Shown: positions 36,601 to 46,983, counted from the first letter of the stretch. The stretch: DNA of 64,000 nt from CAZCTC01 sp964501335 (GCA_964501335.1 CAZCTC010000027.1:1-64000), one strand, 5' to 3'. Numbers and translations: made by a program. Notes: generated by a model not told the origin, from the sequence alone.

Positions 36601-39600
36601 CAGGAGCTGGTGGTGCGGACGGCTCAGGAACGGGCCGGGATTCGGCCGCACGAAGTGCAATATCTCGAAGCGCATGGCACCGGGACGGCCCTCGGCGATC
36701 CCATTGAGGTGAATGCGCTGGGCAATATTTTGACGCCTGATTATCCAGCCGGCAACTATTGTGCGCTCGGTTCGATCAAGACCAATATCGGCCATGCAGA
36801 AGCGGCGGCCGGGGTCGCCGGTTTGATCAAAGTCGTGATGTCGATGCAACACGGCCTGATTCCCCCGAATTTGCACTTCCGCGAAGCCAATCCGCTGATT
36901 CCTTTCGATAAGCTGCCGCTGGTGGTTCAGCAGACTCTGGGGCCCTGGCCGCGGCCGGATGCTCCTTTGATCGCCGGGGTGAGCGGTTTCGGTTTCTCCG
37001 GGACGAATGCCCATGTGGTGTTGGAGGCGGCTTCCCGTTCGACTTCGTCGCCGGCGCGGCGCGGAACCTGGGTCGTGCCGCTTTCGGCCAAGACGCCCGA
37101 AGCGCTGCTCGAGCGGGCGGCTCAGACGGCGGCTTTCCTGCGCAAAGATCCGGGGGCCTCGCTCTACGATGTGGGGTATACCGCCGCGGTGCGCCGTAAC
37201 CATCTGGATTGCCGGCTGGCGGCGATCGGTTCGACCCGGACTGAGATTGCCGATGCCCTGGATGCGTTTGCGAAGCAGGAAGCCCATCCGGCGCTGCGCC
37301 AGGGGATGCGCTCGCTGGTGCGCGAGCCGAAACGGGTTTTCGTCTTCTCCGGGCAGGGCACACAGTGGCTGGGAATGGGACGCGAACTTTCCGCGCACGA
37401 ACCGGTTTTCCGCGCCACGTTGGATGTCTGCGATCGGATTTTGCGGGAGCTGGCCGGTTGGTCGTTGTTGGATGAACTGACGGCGGATGAGGCTCATTCC
37501 CGTCTCGACGATACGACGGTGGCGCAGCCGGCGATCTTTGCGATGCAGGTGGCGCTGGCGGCCCTCTGGCGGTCCTGGGGGCTGACTCCCGATGCCATCG
37601 TAGGACAAAGCCTGGGTGAGGTGGCAGCGGCCCATGTGGCCGGGGCTTTGACGCTGGAAGACGCCTTGAAGGTGGTTTACCATCGCAGCCGTTTGATGAA
37701 GCGGGTGGAGGGTCAGGGGCTGACCGCAGTGATCGGATTGCCGATGGATCAGGCGCGGTTAGTGATTATGGCTTTTTCCGATGTGATGGCTGTGGCCGGC
37801 AGCAGTAGCCCGACCTCGTCGGTGATTTCGGGTGCGCCGGATGCCGTGCAGCGAATTGTGACCATGCTTGATAAACAGGGGACCTTTGCCCGTCTGGTGC
37901 AGGGTGTGACAATTGCCTTCCACAGCCCGCAGATGGATCCCCTGGTGGGCGAGTTGGTGGAATCGCTGGCGGGGATTAAACCCCGGCCGGCTGTGATTCC
38001 GTTGTTCTCGACGGTGCTCGGCACGCTGGTCGATGGGGCGGAACTGAATGCCGCCTACTGGGGACGCAATTTGCGCGATCCCTTTGTTTTCAGCGATGTG
38101 CTGCGTCAGCTGGCGCAGAGCGATTACGATACCTATCTGGAGGTCAGCCCACATCCGGTGTTGGGCGGTCCGATTACACAAGGATTGGCGGCGGTCAATA
38201 AGCATGGTCTGGTGTTGGCTTCATTGAAGCGCAATGAGGGCGAGCAGATGATGCTCTTGCAGACTCTGGGAACGCTTTATACGCTCGGCCATCCGGTCAA
38301 CTGGAGCCGGCTCTATGCTCATCGGGGGCAGGTGGTTAAATTACCGACCTATCCCTGGCAGCGAGAGCATTACTGGCTGGATCAGATCGGCTGGACGGCC
38401 CTGGCGGATCAGATTTCCCGCCGGCGCGGCTCGGGCCATCCGCTGCTGGGTGAGCATCTGGAGTCACCGGTGGCGCCCTGGCAACATTTCTGGGGGACGC
38501 ATCTGGAGGCGCACAGCATTTCCTATTTGACGGACCATCTGGTCCGGGGGATGGTGGTGATGCCGGGGGCGGTCTATCTGGAGATGGCTCAGGCGGCTGC
38601 GCAACAGGCTTTCGGCGAAGGCCCCTATCGGGTGAGTCGGATGGAGTTCAAGCAGGCGCTCTATCTGCCGGAGAAAGAGCCGCAGCGGGTACAGATTGTC
38701 CTTACGCCCGAGATGCCGGGCGAAGCTTCTTTCCAGGTTTTCAGTACTTCGCAGCTCGATCCCAGTTCCGATGAAGTCTGGACCGAGCATGTTTCGGCGA
38801 TGATTCGGTCGACGAAGGATGAGGTCCGCCGGGAGTTGCTGGTGTTGGATCTGGAAGAGGTGCGGCGGCGTTGCAAAGAATTGATCCCCGGCAAGGCTCA
38901 TTTCCAGGCTATGGAAAAACGTGGCTTGAGCTATGGGCCGGCTTTCCAGGGAATTCAGGAGGTCTGGCGGCGCGACGGTGAGGCGCTGGGCCGGTTGAAG
39001 TTGCCGGAACTGTTGGAAAACGGGAAGGATGTCTATCAGGTCCACCCGGTGCTGTTGGATGCCGGTTTCCAGGTGGTTGCTTTGACGCTGCCGATGGAAG
39101 GGGAGGCGGACGATGCTACTTTCCTGCCGGCGGGGGTGGGGGAATTGCGGATCTATCGGCAGGCCCCGACGCAGCTCTGGTGTTGGGCCCAGCTGAAATC
39201 GGATCCGGTGAAGGAGCCCGATGTGCGCCGTGCCGATCTGGTGCTGGTTGATAATGCGGGCGAGGTGGTGGCTGAGATCCGGGGGCTGCGGTTGCAGCGG
39301 GCGGCTGCGGCTAAGGCGCAGACGGATGTGACGCGCTGGTTCTATGAGGTGCACTGGCAGCCGCAGGTGGCGGCCCCGGTGGATGCGGGGGCGCGCCGGC
39401 AGCCGGGCAGCTGGTTGATCTTTACGACCCAGGAGAAAGATCCCCTGGCGATGGCGCTGGTTCAACACGGCGAGCGCTGCATTCAGGTCCATCCTGGGGA
39501 TGCTTACCGTGTTTCGGCCGATGGACTGGATTATTGGATCGATCCGGCGATGCGGGCCGATTACGATCGCTTGTTGAAGGCGGCGTTGACGATGGATCGC

Positions 39601-42264
39601 CCGCCGTGTCGGGGAGTGATCCACCGTTGGGCCGAATCTTTGCCGGCGACGGAGGACTTGACGGTTGAAGGGTTGGGGCAGGTGGAGCTGTTGACCGCAC
39701 TGAGTGGGGTTACGCTGGTGCAGGCCCTTTCTGAAGCCCGGTTGATTGCGACGCCGCGGCTCTGGCTGGTCACGGCCGGAGCGCAGGCGGTGGTGCCGTG
39801 GGATCGTCCCGTCGCTGCGGGGGCTCCATTGTGGGGGCTGGGCCGGGTGATGGCGAGTGAAGTCGGCGAACTGCGGACGGTTTTGATCGATTTGCCGGCG
39901 CAGGGGGAAGCTGAAGCGGCACTGTTCGAGGAGATCTGGGCCGGGCGGGCTGAGAACCAGGTGGCGCTGCGGGCGGGCATCCGTTATGTGGCGCGGTTGG
40001 CCCGTTACGATCCGGTCCGGGAAGCTCATGGAACGGCTCAGCCGGCGGTTTCCAGTGATGCGCCTTTCCGTCTGGAAGTCGAGACGCCCGGCGTGTTGGA
40101 AAGCCTGACGCCGCGGGCGGTGGCGCGGCCCAAACCGGGGCCCGGGCAGGTCGAGGTGGAAGTCCTGGCGGTGGGTTTGAACTTCAAGGACGTGATGCTG
40201 GCGCTGGGGATGCTGCCGCCGTTGCCCGATGGTTCGATTCCGTTGGGGCTGGAGTGCGCCGGGCGGATCAGCGCGGTAGGCCCGGATGTGAAGCGGGTAA
40301 AGGTGGGCGATGAGGTGCTGGTCGGCGGCGACCGTTGCTTCTCGCGTTATGTGATTACTTCTCAGCATCTGGTCGGTTTGAAGCCGGCGGGGCTGAGTTT
40401 CGAGGCGGCCTCGACCTTGCTGGTGGCCTTTGCGACGACCCACTATGCGATGAATCGGTTGGGGCGGTTGCAGAAGGGTGAACGCATTCTGATCCATACG
40501 GCTTCGGGCGCGGTGGGCCAGGCGGCGATCCAGCTGGCGAAGCTGGCCGGCGCCGAAATCTATGCGACGGCCGGGACGCCGGAAAAACGGGCTTTTGTGC
40601 GCGATGTTCTGGGGGTTTCCCATGTGTTGGATTCCCGGACATTGGACTTTGCTGAGGAAATTCGGGAACTGACGAATGGCGAAGGGGTGGATGTGGTGTT
40701 GAACACGCTGGGCGGCGCGGCGATCTCCCGCAGCCTGGAATTGCTCAAACCCTACGGCCGGTTCCTGGAACTGGGCAAGCGCGATATTGTGATGAACAGC
40801 CCGCTGCGGATGGGAGCTTTGGAGCGCAACATCTCCTATTTCGTGGTGGATTTGAATCAGATGATGCGGGATCGCCCGGAGATGGTGGGCGAGATGATCG
40901 ATCGTGAAATCCTGCCGCTCTTTGCGGACGGCCGGTTGCAGCCGTTGGAGTTTGAATCCTTCCCGGTGTCTCGGGCAGCCGAAGCCTTCCACCGGATGGC
41001 GAAGGCTCAGCATATCGGCAAGCTGGTGGTGACTTTCCACGAGTTGCCGGCCATGGTGGCGCCGGCGCGGGTGGCCCGGGTGACGGTACAGCCGGATGCG
41101 ACCTACCTGATCACCGGTGGTTTGGGCGGTCTGGGCTATACCGTGGCGGAATGGCTGGTGCGGCGCGGAGCGCGCCATCTGGTGTTGACCAGTCGCCGCA
41201 GCCGGTCCGAGTTGAGCGGCAATGCTGCCGATCAACTGGCCGCGCTCGAGGCTATGGGGGTGGAGGTGCGGGTGGCGCGCAACGATGTGACCCGCGCGGA
41301 AGAGGTCCAATCCCTGATGGCCGAGATTGCGCAGACGATGCCGCCGTTGCGGGGGGTGATCCATTCGGCGGGTGTGCTTGACGACGGTCTGCTGGTGCGG
41401 ATGAGTCGGGCTCAGCTGGAAAAGGTGTTGGCGCCTAAGGTGCGGGGAGCCTGGAACCTCCATGCTTACAGCCGGGAGGCGGAACTGGATTTCTTTGTGC
41501 TCTTCTCGTCGCTGGCGGCGATCCTGGGGCCGCAGGGGCAGGCCAACTATGCCGCCGGGAATGCCTTTATGGATGCCCTGGCCCAGTGGCGGCGGGCGGC
41601 GGGGCTGCCCGGTCTGAGCCTGAACTGGGGGCCATGGGCCGAGGTCGGCATGGCGGCGCGCCAGGGCCTGGGGGCGCAGCATGCGGCGGGCGGGGTGTTG
41701 GCGATCGAGCCGGCGGCAGGGCTGCTTTCGTTGGAGCAACTGATCGACGCGGCGATCCCGCAGGCGGCGGTGGCGGCGATGGAATGGCCGCAGATGCGCA
41801 GTGTCTATCCCGCGGGCAAGGAACCGCCCTTCCTGGCTGATCTGCTGGCTGCGGAAGGGGCGGCGGGCGCGGCCGAGGCGAGCCAATCCGATTTTGTGAC
41901 GGGCGTGTTGACGCCGGCGGCACCGGATAAGCGGCGCGGCCTGTTGGAAAGTTATTTGCAAGAACTGGCGGCGGGCGTGCTGCATCTCGAGCGCAACCGC
42001 CTGAATATTCACCAGCCGTTGAGCGCTCTGGGGATCGATTCGATCATGGCCGTGGAGTTGAAGGCCAAGGTTGAGAAGAACCTGGGCGGGGTGACGGTTT
42101 CGATTGCGGATCTTTTGCGCGGGTTGAGTGTGGCCGATCTGGCCGAGCGGTTTATGCCGCAGCTTTCTCTGGAAACCGAGGATGCGGAGTTGACGGAGTT
42201 GCTGGCCGAGGCCGACGATCTTTCGGACGAAGAACTTTCAGCTTTACTGGATGGGGCAAAGTAA
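33694..42264 (+). CDS. FAAL-PKS loading and extension protein (FAAL-ACP-KS-AT-DH-ER-KR-ACP)
   Basis: This 2856-residue protein starts the assembly line. A fatty acyl-AMP ligase (about 10-590; MYTSGSTGEPKGVM, WLPLFHDLGLLLGVLHP, GGPNFAYELC) would adenylate a free fatty acid and load it on the first ACP (Ser632 in GMGSLES). The KS (about 688-1112) has Cys859 in DTACSGSL plus EAHGTGTALGDP and NIGHAEAAAG. The AT (about 1212-1515) has Ser1306 in GQSLGE and IAFHS, closest to malonyl-type. The DH (about 1580-1870) has H1615 in HLVRGMVVMP. The ER (about 2130-2440) has HTASGAVGQAA. The KR (about 2465-2650) has GGLGGLG, the LDD motif and Tyr2619. The last ACP has Ser2783 in GIDSIMA. All reductive sites look intact, so one C2 unit is added and fully reduced. 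The ATG follows GGGGAG. Confidence 0.95.
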   Translation: MSSREHSSESQFNSLVELLSWRATQQPDQKAFIFLSDSSDSPEASLTYGELHSAAQRIAALILDAGGQGQNVLLCQDPGLDYVAAFFGCLYAGAVAVPAYPPDWARPQRTMPRLRAIIENADARLVLTQESLRSRVAVLFDREPALQGVQLRSSDIPSTSHVLPAEVTADNLAFLMYTSGSTGEPKGVMVTHGNVLHNLSHFRGFDTRPCRTIVSWLPLFHDLGLLLGVLHPVYQGVPAVLMAPATFVRRPYRWLAAVSDYHATTTGGPNFAYELCLKEIKPEERARLDLSSWNMALNGAEPVRAETLARFAEVFGPCGYRPETAYPSYGMAEGTATVTGGTTLTAPVTLRLQRRALEQRQVLESESIDDSALILVGCGKTLPEQEVRIVDPELMQECPPDGIGEIWVSGPSVAQGYWRRPDDTADSFGGRLAAFPNRTFLRTGDLGFLRQDELFIAGRLKDVVIIRGVNHYPEDLEHTIGQCHPALRPGGGAVFSVDVAGSERLVVIHEIYVEVAGELDAVFGRIRQSIAELHDLEVYAIWLIKPGALLKTSSGKIRRKAVREAFLANSLPVISEWRAAITQPVHSLLEASTVPAEASIREWLVQYFARRQGMSATDVAVDQPFARYGMGSLESLTLVHDLEQWLQRSLAPTLAWDYPTIDSLARYLADQAGVVAPTPEVAVVKEDESVAIVGMSCRFPGGANSPEELWEFLVAGGDAVKEIGLDRWDVDTYYHPQHNAPGKMITRWGAHLENLDLFDAAFFGISPREAAQLDPRQRLVLEGAWEALEDAGIPVDRLSGTQGAVFMAVLQDDYGERVFDDYSIINAYSGSGTANTPVANRISYFLDLHGPSAAIDTACSGSLVAIHMACQSLLTHESSLALAGGVNIILEPDSDIFLSQAGIISPDGRCKTFDRRANGIARAEGMGILVLKRLSQAQADGDRIYAVIRGSAVNHCGRSNGLMAPSGPAQELVVRTAQERAGIRPHEVQYLEAHGTGTALGDPIEVNALGNILTPDYPAGNYCALGSIKTNIGHAEAAAGVAGLIKVVMSMQHGLIPPNLHFREANPLIPFDKLPLVVQQTLGPWPRPDAPLIAGVSGFGFSGTNAHVVLEAASRSTSSPARRGTWVVPLSAKTPEALLERAAQTAAFLRKDPGASLYDVGYTAAVRRNHLDCRLAAIGSTRTEIADALDAFAKQEAHPALRQGMRSLVREPKRVFVFSGQGTQWLGMGRELSAHEPVFRATLDVCDRILRELAGWSLLDELTADEAHSRLDDTTVAQPAIFAMQVALAALWRSWGLTPDAIVGQSLGEVAAAHVAGALTLEDALKVVYHRSRLMKRVEGQGLTAVIGLPMDQARLVIMAFSDVMAVAGSSSPTSSVISGAPDAVQRIVTMLDKQGTFARLVQGVTIAFHSPQMDPLVGELVESLAGIKPRPAVIPLFSTVLGTLVDGAELNAAYWGRNLRDPFVFSDVLRQLAQSDYDTYLEVSPHPVLGGPITQGLAAVNKHGLVLASLKRNEGEQMMLLQTLGTLYTLGHPVNWSRLYAHRGQVVKLPTYPWQREHYWLDQIGWTALADQISRRRGSGHPLLGEHLESPVAPWQHFWGTHLEAHSISYLTDHLVRGMVVMPGAVYLEMAQAAAQQAFGEGPYRVSRMEFKQALYLPEKEPQRVQIVLTPEMPGEASFQVFSTSQLDPSSDEVWTEHVSAMIRSTKDEVRRELLVLDLEEVRRRCKELIPGKAHFQAMEKRGLSYGPAFQGIQEVWRRDGEALGRLKLPELLENGKDVYQVHPVLLDAGFQVVALTLPMEGEADDATFLPAGVGELRIYRQAPTQLWCWAQLKSDPVKEPDVRRADLVLVDNAGEVVAEIRGLRLQRAAAAKAQTDVTRWFYEVHWQPQVAAPVDAGARRQPGSWLIFTTQEKDPLAMALVQHGERCIQVHPGDAYRVSADGLDYWIDPAMRADYDRLLKAALTMDRPPCRGVIHRWAESLPATEDLTVEGLGQVELLTALSGVTLVQALSEARLIATPRLWLVTAGAQAVVPWDRPVAAGAPLWGLGRVMASEVGELRTVLIDLPAQGEAEAALFEEIWAGRAENQVALRAGIRYVARLARYDPVREAHGTAQPAVSSDAPFRLEVETPGVLESLTPRAVARPKPGPGQVEVEVLAVGLNFKDVMLALGMLPPLPDGSIPLGLECAGRISAVGPDVKRVKVGDEVLVGGDRCFSRYVITSQHLVGLKPAGLSFEAASTLLVAFATTHYAMNRLGRLQKGERILIHTASGAVGQAAIQLAKLAGAEIYATAGTPEKRAFVRDVLGVSHVLDSRTLDFAEEIRELTNGEGVDVVLNTLGGAAISRSLELLKPYGRFLELGKRDIVMNSPLRMGALERNISYFVVDLNQMMRDRPEMVGEMIDREILPLFADGRLQPLEFESFPVSRAAEAFHRMAKAQHIGKLVVTFHELPAMVAPARVARVTVQPDATYLITGGLGGLGYTVAEWLVRRGARHLVLTSRRSRSELSGNAADQLAALEAMGVEVRVARNDVTRAEEVQSLMAEIAQTMPPLRGVIHSAGVLDDGLLVRMSRAQLEKVLAPKVRGAWNLHAYSREAELDFFVLFSSLAAILGPQGQANYAAGNAFMDALAQWRRAAGLPGLSLNWGPWAEVGMAARQGLGAQHAAGGVLAIEPAAGLLSLEQLIDAAIPQAAVAAMEWPQMRSVYPAGKEPPFLADLLAAEGAAGAAEASQSDFVTGVLTPAAPDKRRGLLESYLQELAAGVLHLERNRLNIHQPLSALGIDSIMAVELKAKVEKNLGGVTVSIADLLRGLSVADLAERFMPQLSLETEDAELTELLAEADDLSDEELSALLDGAK

Positions 42265-45200
42265 GTGAGCAGTTTAGAGGAACGCATTGCAGCATTGTCA
42301 CCGGAGAAGCGGGAAGCTTTTCTGCGGCAGCTTCAGAAAAAACGAGAGGAAGCGCGCCGGCAGATTCGTCCGCAGCCGCGAGAGGGGCAGCTTTTCCCGC
42401 TGTCGTTCGCTCAGGAACGGATGTGGTTTCTCTATCAATTAGATCCGAACAGCCCGCAGTATAACGTCTCGATTACAATGTGCCTTTCGGGGCGGCTGGA
42501 TGTGGCCTGTCTGGCACAGAGTTTGAGCGTGTTGGCGCAGCGGCATGAGGCTTTCCGGACGACCTTTCGATTGGAAGGGGAGCATCCGGTGCAGCTCATT
42601 GCACCGACGGGCAGCCTGGCTCTGGGCGTGACCGATCTGCAGGGGCAGGCCGATCCTCAAGAGTTGTTTTATGGGCTGGCCAATGAACATCTGATCCGGC
42701 CTTTTGATCTGGAACATGGGCCGGTGGCCCGGGCCCAGCTTTTTTTGCTGGCTGATCAAGAGGCCCGGCTGCTTCTGGTGATGCACCACATCGTCTCGGA
42801 CGGCTGGTCGTTGGGGGTCCTGGCCCAGGAACTGGGCGTGGTCTATCGGGCGCTGGCGGCCGGGCAGCCGGTCCAGCTGCCGGAGTTGACCGTGCAATGT
42901 GCTGATTTTGCCATCTGGCAGCGGGAGTGGTTGCAGGGGGAAACCCTGGAGAAGCTGGCCGGGTACTGGCAAGACCAGTTGCGTGGCGCTCCGCAAATTT
43001 TGGAATTACCTGCAACGCGAACGCGCCCTCCGGAACAGAGTTTCCGGGGGGCGCGTCTCGCTTTTCGGCTCGATGAGCCGCTTTATCTTTCCTTGAAGGC
43101 GTTGGCCCGGGCTGAGGGCGTGACGCTCTTTATGGTGCTCTTTGCCGGGGTGGCCGCTTACCTTTCCCGATTGACGGGGATGCGGGATATTGTGTTGGGG
43201 ACGCCGATTACCAACCGGACCCATCCAGAAACGGTGGGTCTGGTCGGGGTTTTCGTCAATACGTTGGCGCTGCGGGTCAATCTGGGTGGCCAGCCGAGCG
43301 TGCGGGAGTTGTTGCAGCGGGTGCGGCAGACGGCGCTCGACGGTTATGCGCACGAGGAGATGCCTTTTTCCCGGTTGGTGGATCTGATGCGGTTGGACCG
43401 TTCGTTGAGCCATTCGCCGCTTTTCCAGATTTCTTTTGGTTTGCAGGAGAATCCTCTGGAGGAGATTGCGCTGCCGGAGCTGAAGGTCGAACTATTGGAG
43501 ATCCGGGACCGGCTGCGGTCCGAGCATCTGCCGACGGTATCCACCGGCATGACGATGTTCGATCTGACCTTCCATCTTTCGGAGATTCCGGGGGAGCTGG
43601 GGGGCTGGATCGAATACAGCACGGACCTTTTCGATGCGGGCGAGGTTTCCCGGCTGGCGGCGCAATACAAGACGGTGCTGGCCGCCATGGCGGCCGATCC
43701 GGAGCGCAGTGTGATCGATCTGCCGTTGCTTTCCGCGGCCGATCGGCAGTTGATGTTGAAAGATTGGAATGCGACGGATGAGTCGTTGCCGCCGGAGTTG
43801 ACTTTGCAGCAGCTCTTTGAAGCGCAGGTGCGGGCGACGCCGGAACGGTTGGCGGTACGCGAGGTTCCCGATTTCTACGAGGCGCCGATCGAGTTGACTT
43901 ATCGCGAACTGAATGCCCGGGCGAATCAACTGGCCCGTTATCTGCGCCGATCGGGCGTGGGGCCGGATTGTCTGGTGGGGATCTGCGCGGAGCGGTCGGC
44001 GGCGATGATTGTGGCCGTGTTGGGGGTATTGAAGGCCGGCGGGGCCTATGTGCCGCTGGCACCGGAATATCCCCGGGATCGGCTGGCCTATATGGCCCTG
44101 GATGCGAAGGTCTCTGTGCTGCTGACGCAGGGGGCGCTGGCAGATCATTTGCCGCCGTTGGATGTATTGCGGATCTGTCTGGATTGCGATTGGCCTGAGA
44201 TTGCGCAGGAATCGACCGACGATCTGGAAAATCTGACGTTGCCGGAGCATCTGGCCTATGTGATTTATACATCGGGATCGACCGGGCGGCCCAAAGGGGT
44301 GCTGGTGGCGCATCGCAGCATCACCAATCTGACCCTGGCGCAGATCCGCGATTTTGCCCTCGATCCCGGTTGTCGGGTATTGCAGTTTGCGGCTTTCAGT
44401 TTCGATGCGGCCGTTTCGGAGATCTTTACGACGCTGGCGAGTGGGGCTTTACTGGTGCTGGCGCCGACCCGGGCCTTACTGGGGGAAGATTTTACGCAAT
44501 TGTTGCGCCGGGAGGGGATCACCACAGTGACGCTGCCGCCGTCGATGTCGATGTTGTGCGACAGCCGGCAATTGCCGGCGTTGCAGACGCTCATTTCGGC
44601 GGGGGAGGCCTGTCGCTGGGAGCTGGTGGATCGTTGGGCGAAGGGGCGGCGGCTTTTGAATTTTTACGGGCCGACGGAAGCGACGGTGGGGGCCTGCCAT
44701 GCCCTGGTGGAAGGGCGAATGTGGGGGCCGGCGACAGTGCCGATCGGTCGGCCGATTGAGAATGTGCAGCTTTATGTGGTCGATTCGCGGATGAATCCGG
44801 TGCCGGTAGGGATGCCGGGGGAATTGCTCATCGGGGGGATGGGGCTGGCGCGGGGGTATCTGGGCCGCCCTGAATTGACGGCTGAGAAATTTGTCCCCGA
44901 TCCCTTTGGGAGCGAGCGGGGCGGTCGCCTCTATCGTACCGGCGATCTGGTGCGCTACTGGCCCGATGGGATGCTGGAATTTGTCGGCCGGATCGACAAT
45001 CAGGTGAAACTGCGCGGCTTCCGGATCGAACTGGGAGAGATTGAGGCGGTCCTGGATCGGCATCCGGCGGTGCGGGAATGTGCGGTCGGGGTGCGGGAGT
45101 TTGAAGGTTTAAAGCAGCTGGTGGCCTATTTCATCCCCGAAGGGGAGATGCCCGATCTGGTCTCGCTGCGGCAATATTTGCTGGAGCGGTTGCCGGAGTA

Positions 45201-46983
45201 TATGGCTCCGGCGATCTTTGTGCCGGTGGAATTCTGGCCTCTGACGCCGAACGGGAAGGTGGATCGGGCGGCCCTGCCGTTGCCGGATACCATGCGGTTG
45301 ACCGGGGATCATATTTTTGTGGCGTCTCGGAATGGGGTTGAAGAGACCCTGGCGCAAATCTGGGCCGAATTGCTGCGGATGGAGCGGATCGGGATTTACG
45401 ATAACTTCTTTGAGCTGGGCGGCGATTCCATTTTGAGCATTCAAATGGTGGCCCGGGCGGCGCAGGCCGGGGTGCGGTTGAATCCCCGGCAGATTTTTCA
45501 GTATCAGACGATCGCCGAACTGGCGGCGGTGGCCAATACGGCGCCGGTTTTGCAGGCCGAGCAATCGGCTATCAGCGGGCCGGTGGTGTTGACGCCGATC
45601 CAGCGTTGGTTCTTTGAGCAGACGTGGGCCGCGCCGCAGCATTGGAATCAGGCGGTGATGGTGCGGCCGCCGGAACGGCTGGAGGTGGCGGCGTTGCGGC
45701 GGGCGGTGGCGGCGTTGTTGGACCATCACGATGCGCTGCGGATGCGTTATGCGCAGCATGAGGATGGGCATTGGGAACAGATCGGACTGCCGCCGGAGCC
45801 GATCACACCGGTGAGTGTGGTGGATTGGGCGGATCAGGACGAGACGCTGTTGGCGACGGCGGCGGCGGAAACGCAGGCCAGTCTGGATCTGGCGGCCGGG
45901 CCGTTGTTGCGAGTAGTCTATTTCGACGGCGGGGTGGAGAAGGCCGGACGGTTGCTTTTTGTGGCGCACCATCTGATCGTCGACGGTGTTTCCTGGCGGA
46001 TTTTGCTGGGGGATTTCCGCACGGCTTATGAACAGACGCGGCAGGGGGGAGAGATCCGATTACCGGCCAAGACGACCTCGTTCAAGCAGTGGGCGGAGCG
46101 GTTGCAGGTCTATGCGCGGACGGAGATCGATCCGATGGAGGCCGATTACTGGGATGCTCTGACCTGCGAGTGTTTCACCCCGGCGCGGTTGGATTTTGCC
46201 GGCGGGTTGGACGCGAATACGGAGGCGACCGAACGTACCGTAGAGCTGGCGTTGGAGGTCGAGGAGACGCGGGCGCTGTTGCAGGATGTGCCGCCGGTTT
46301 ACAATACCCAGATCAACGATGTGCTGTTGACGGCGCTGGTGCAGAGCTGGGAGGAATGGACGGGCGATAGTGCGTTGATTGTCGATTTGGAAGGCCATGG
46401 GCGGGAGCCGCTTTTCGATGAGGTTGATCTCTCGCGGACGGTGGGGTGGTTCACGGCGGCTTTCCCGGTGGGGTTGAATCTCGGGGGGGGGAAAGGGCCG
46501 GGCGAGGCATTGAAGCAGATCAAAGATCAGCTGCGGGCGATTCCGGGGCATGGGTTGAGTTACGGCATTCTGCGTTATCTGCGCCGGGAGAGCCTGCGGC
46601 CGGGATTGTGGGCGGAATTGCCTCCGGCGTCGATCGGGTTCAACTATCTGGGGCAGATCGAGGCCGATCCGGAATGGCCGCTGGCTGCGGAATCCTGCGG
46701 CCCGCTGCGGAGCCCGGAAACCCGGCGGCCCCATTCTCTGGAACTGGAGGCCCGGACGGTCGACGGGCGGTTGTGGATAATCTGGCGTTATAGCGAGCGA
46801 TTACATCGGCGTGAGACGATGGCGGATCTGGCGGCGCGGTATTTGGGGCATTTGCGGGAGTTGATTGCGCATTGTCAGAATCCGGGCGTGGGCGGTTATA
46901 CGCCGTCGGATTTCCCCGAGGCGGAGTTGAGTCAAGACGGGTTGGATCGGGTGCTGGCTGAACTGGAAGGTTTGTTCGATTGA
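42265..46983 (+). CDS. NRPS module 1 (C-A-PCP-E)
   Basis: The 1572-residue protein begins at a GTG directly after the PKS stop, which implies coupled translation. The condensation domain (about 40-480) has MHHIVSDGWSLG (His174-175) and would join the acyl chain to the first amino acid. The A domain (about 510-1010) has YVIYTSGSTGRPKGV and FSFDAAVSEIF. Its pocket residues read about D-A-S-T-I-A-F-V-G-K, closest to aromatic (Tyr/Phe) codes. The carrier has FFELGGDSILS with Ser1055. The epimerisation domain (about 1105-1540) has VAHHLIVDGVSWRIL (His1235-1236), EGHGRE, VGWFTAAFP and IGFNYLGQ, all complete. The product residue is therefore expected to be D-configured. The specificity reading is an inference from motif alignment by eye. 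Confidence 0.93.
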   Translation: MSSLEERIAALSPEKREAFLRQLQKKREEARRQIRPQPREGQLFPLSFAQERMWFLYQLDPNSPQYNVSITMCLSGRLDVACLAQSLSVLAQRHEAFRTTFRLEGEHPVQLIAPTGSLALGVTDLQGQADPQELFYGLANEHLIRPFDLEHGPVARAQLFLLADQEARLLLVMHHIVSDGWSLGVLAQELGVVYRALAAGQPVQLPELTVQCADFAIWQREWLQGETLEKLAGYWQDQLRGAPQILELPATRTRPPEQSFRGARLAFRLDEPLYLSLKALARAEGVTLFMVLFAGVAAYLSRLTGMRDIVLGTPITNRTHPETVGLVGVFVNTLALRVNLGGQPSVRELLQRVRQTALDGYAHEEMPFSRLVDLMRLDRSLSHSPLFQISFGLQENPLEEIALPELKVELLEIRDRLRSEHLPTVSTGMTMFDLTFHLSEIPGELGGWIEYSTDLFDAGEVSRLAAQYKTVLAAMAADPERSVIDLPLLSAADRQLMLKDWNATDESLPPELTLQQLFEAQVRATPERLAVREVPDFYEAPIELTYRELNARANQLARYLRRSGVGPDCLVGICAERSAAMIVAVLGVLKAGGAYVPLAPEYPRDRLAYMALDAKVSVLLTQGALADHLPPLDVLRICLDCDWPEIAQESTDDLENLTLPEHLAYVIYTSGSTGRPKGVLVAHRSITNLTLAQIRDFALDPGCRVLQFAAFSFDAAVSEIFTTLASGALLVLAPTRALLGEDFTQLLRREGITTVTLPPSMSMLCDSRQLPALQTLISAGEACRWELVDRWAKGRRLLNFYGPTEATVGACHALVEGRMWGPATVPIGRPIENVQLYVVDSRMNPVPVGMPGELLIGGMGLARGYLGRPELTAEKFVPDPFGSERGGRLYRTGDLVRYWPDGMLEFVGRIDNQVKLRGFRIELGEIEAVLDRHPAVRECAVGVREFEGLKQLVAYFIPEGEMPDLVSLRQYLLERLPEYMAPAIFVPVEFWPLTPNGKVDRAALPLPDTMRLTGDHIFVASRNGVEETLAQIWAELLRMERIGIYDNFFELGGDSILSIQMVARAAQAGVRLNPRQIFQYQTIAELAAVANTAPVLQAEQSAISGPVVLTPIQRWFFEQTWAAPQHWNQAVMVRPPERLEVAALRRAVAALLDHHDALRMRYAQHEDGHWEQIGLPPEPITPVSVVDWADQDETLLATAAAETQASLDLAAGPLLRVVYFDGGVEKAGRLLFVAHHLIVDGVSWRILLGDFRTAYEQTRQGGEIRLPAKTTSFKQWAERLQVYARTEIDPMEADYWDALTCECFTPARLDFAGGLDANTEATERTVELALEVEETRALLQDVPPVYNTQINDVLLTALVQSWEEWTGDSALIVDLEGHGREPLFDEVDLSRTVGWFTAAFPVGLNLGGGKGPGEALKQIKDQLRAIPGHGLSYGILRYLRRESLRPGLWAELPPASIGFNYLGQIEADPEWPLAAESCGPLRSPETRRPHSLELEARTVDGRLWIIWRYSERLHRRETMADLAARYLGHLRELIAHCQNPGVGGYTPSDFPEAELSQDGLDRVLAELEGLFD

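Noticed and set aside
36247..37683. Open frame of 478 codons on the minus strand
   Set aside because: Antisense to the KS-AT region of the PKS, whose catalytic motifs are intact.
38464..42012. Open frame of 1182 codons on the minus strand
   Set aside because: Antisense to the PKS. It is rich in His/Arg/Gln and lacks any recognisable motif.
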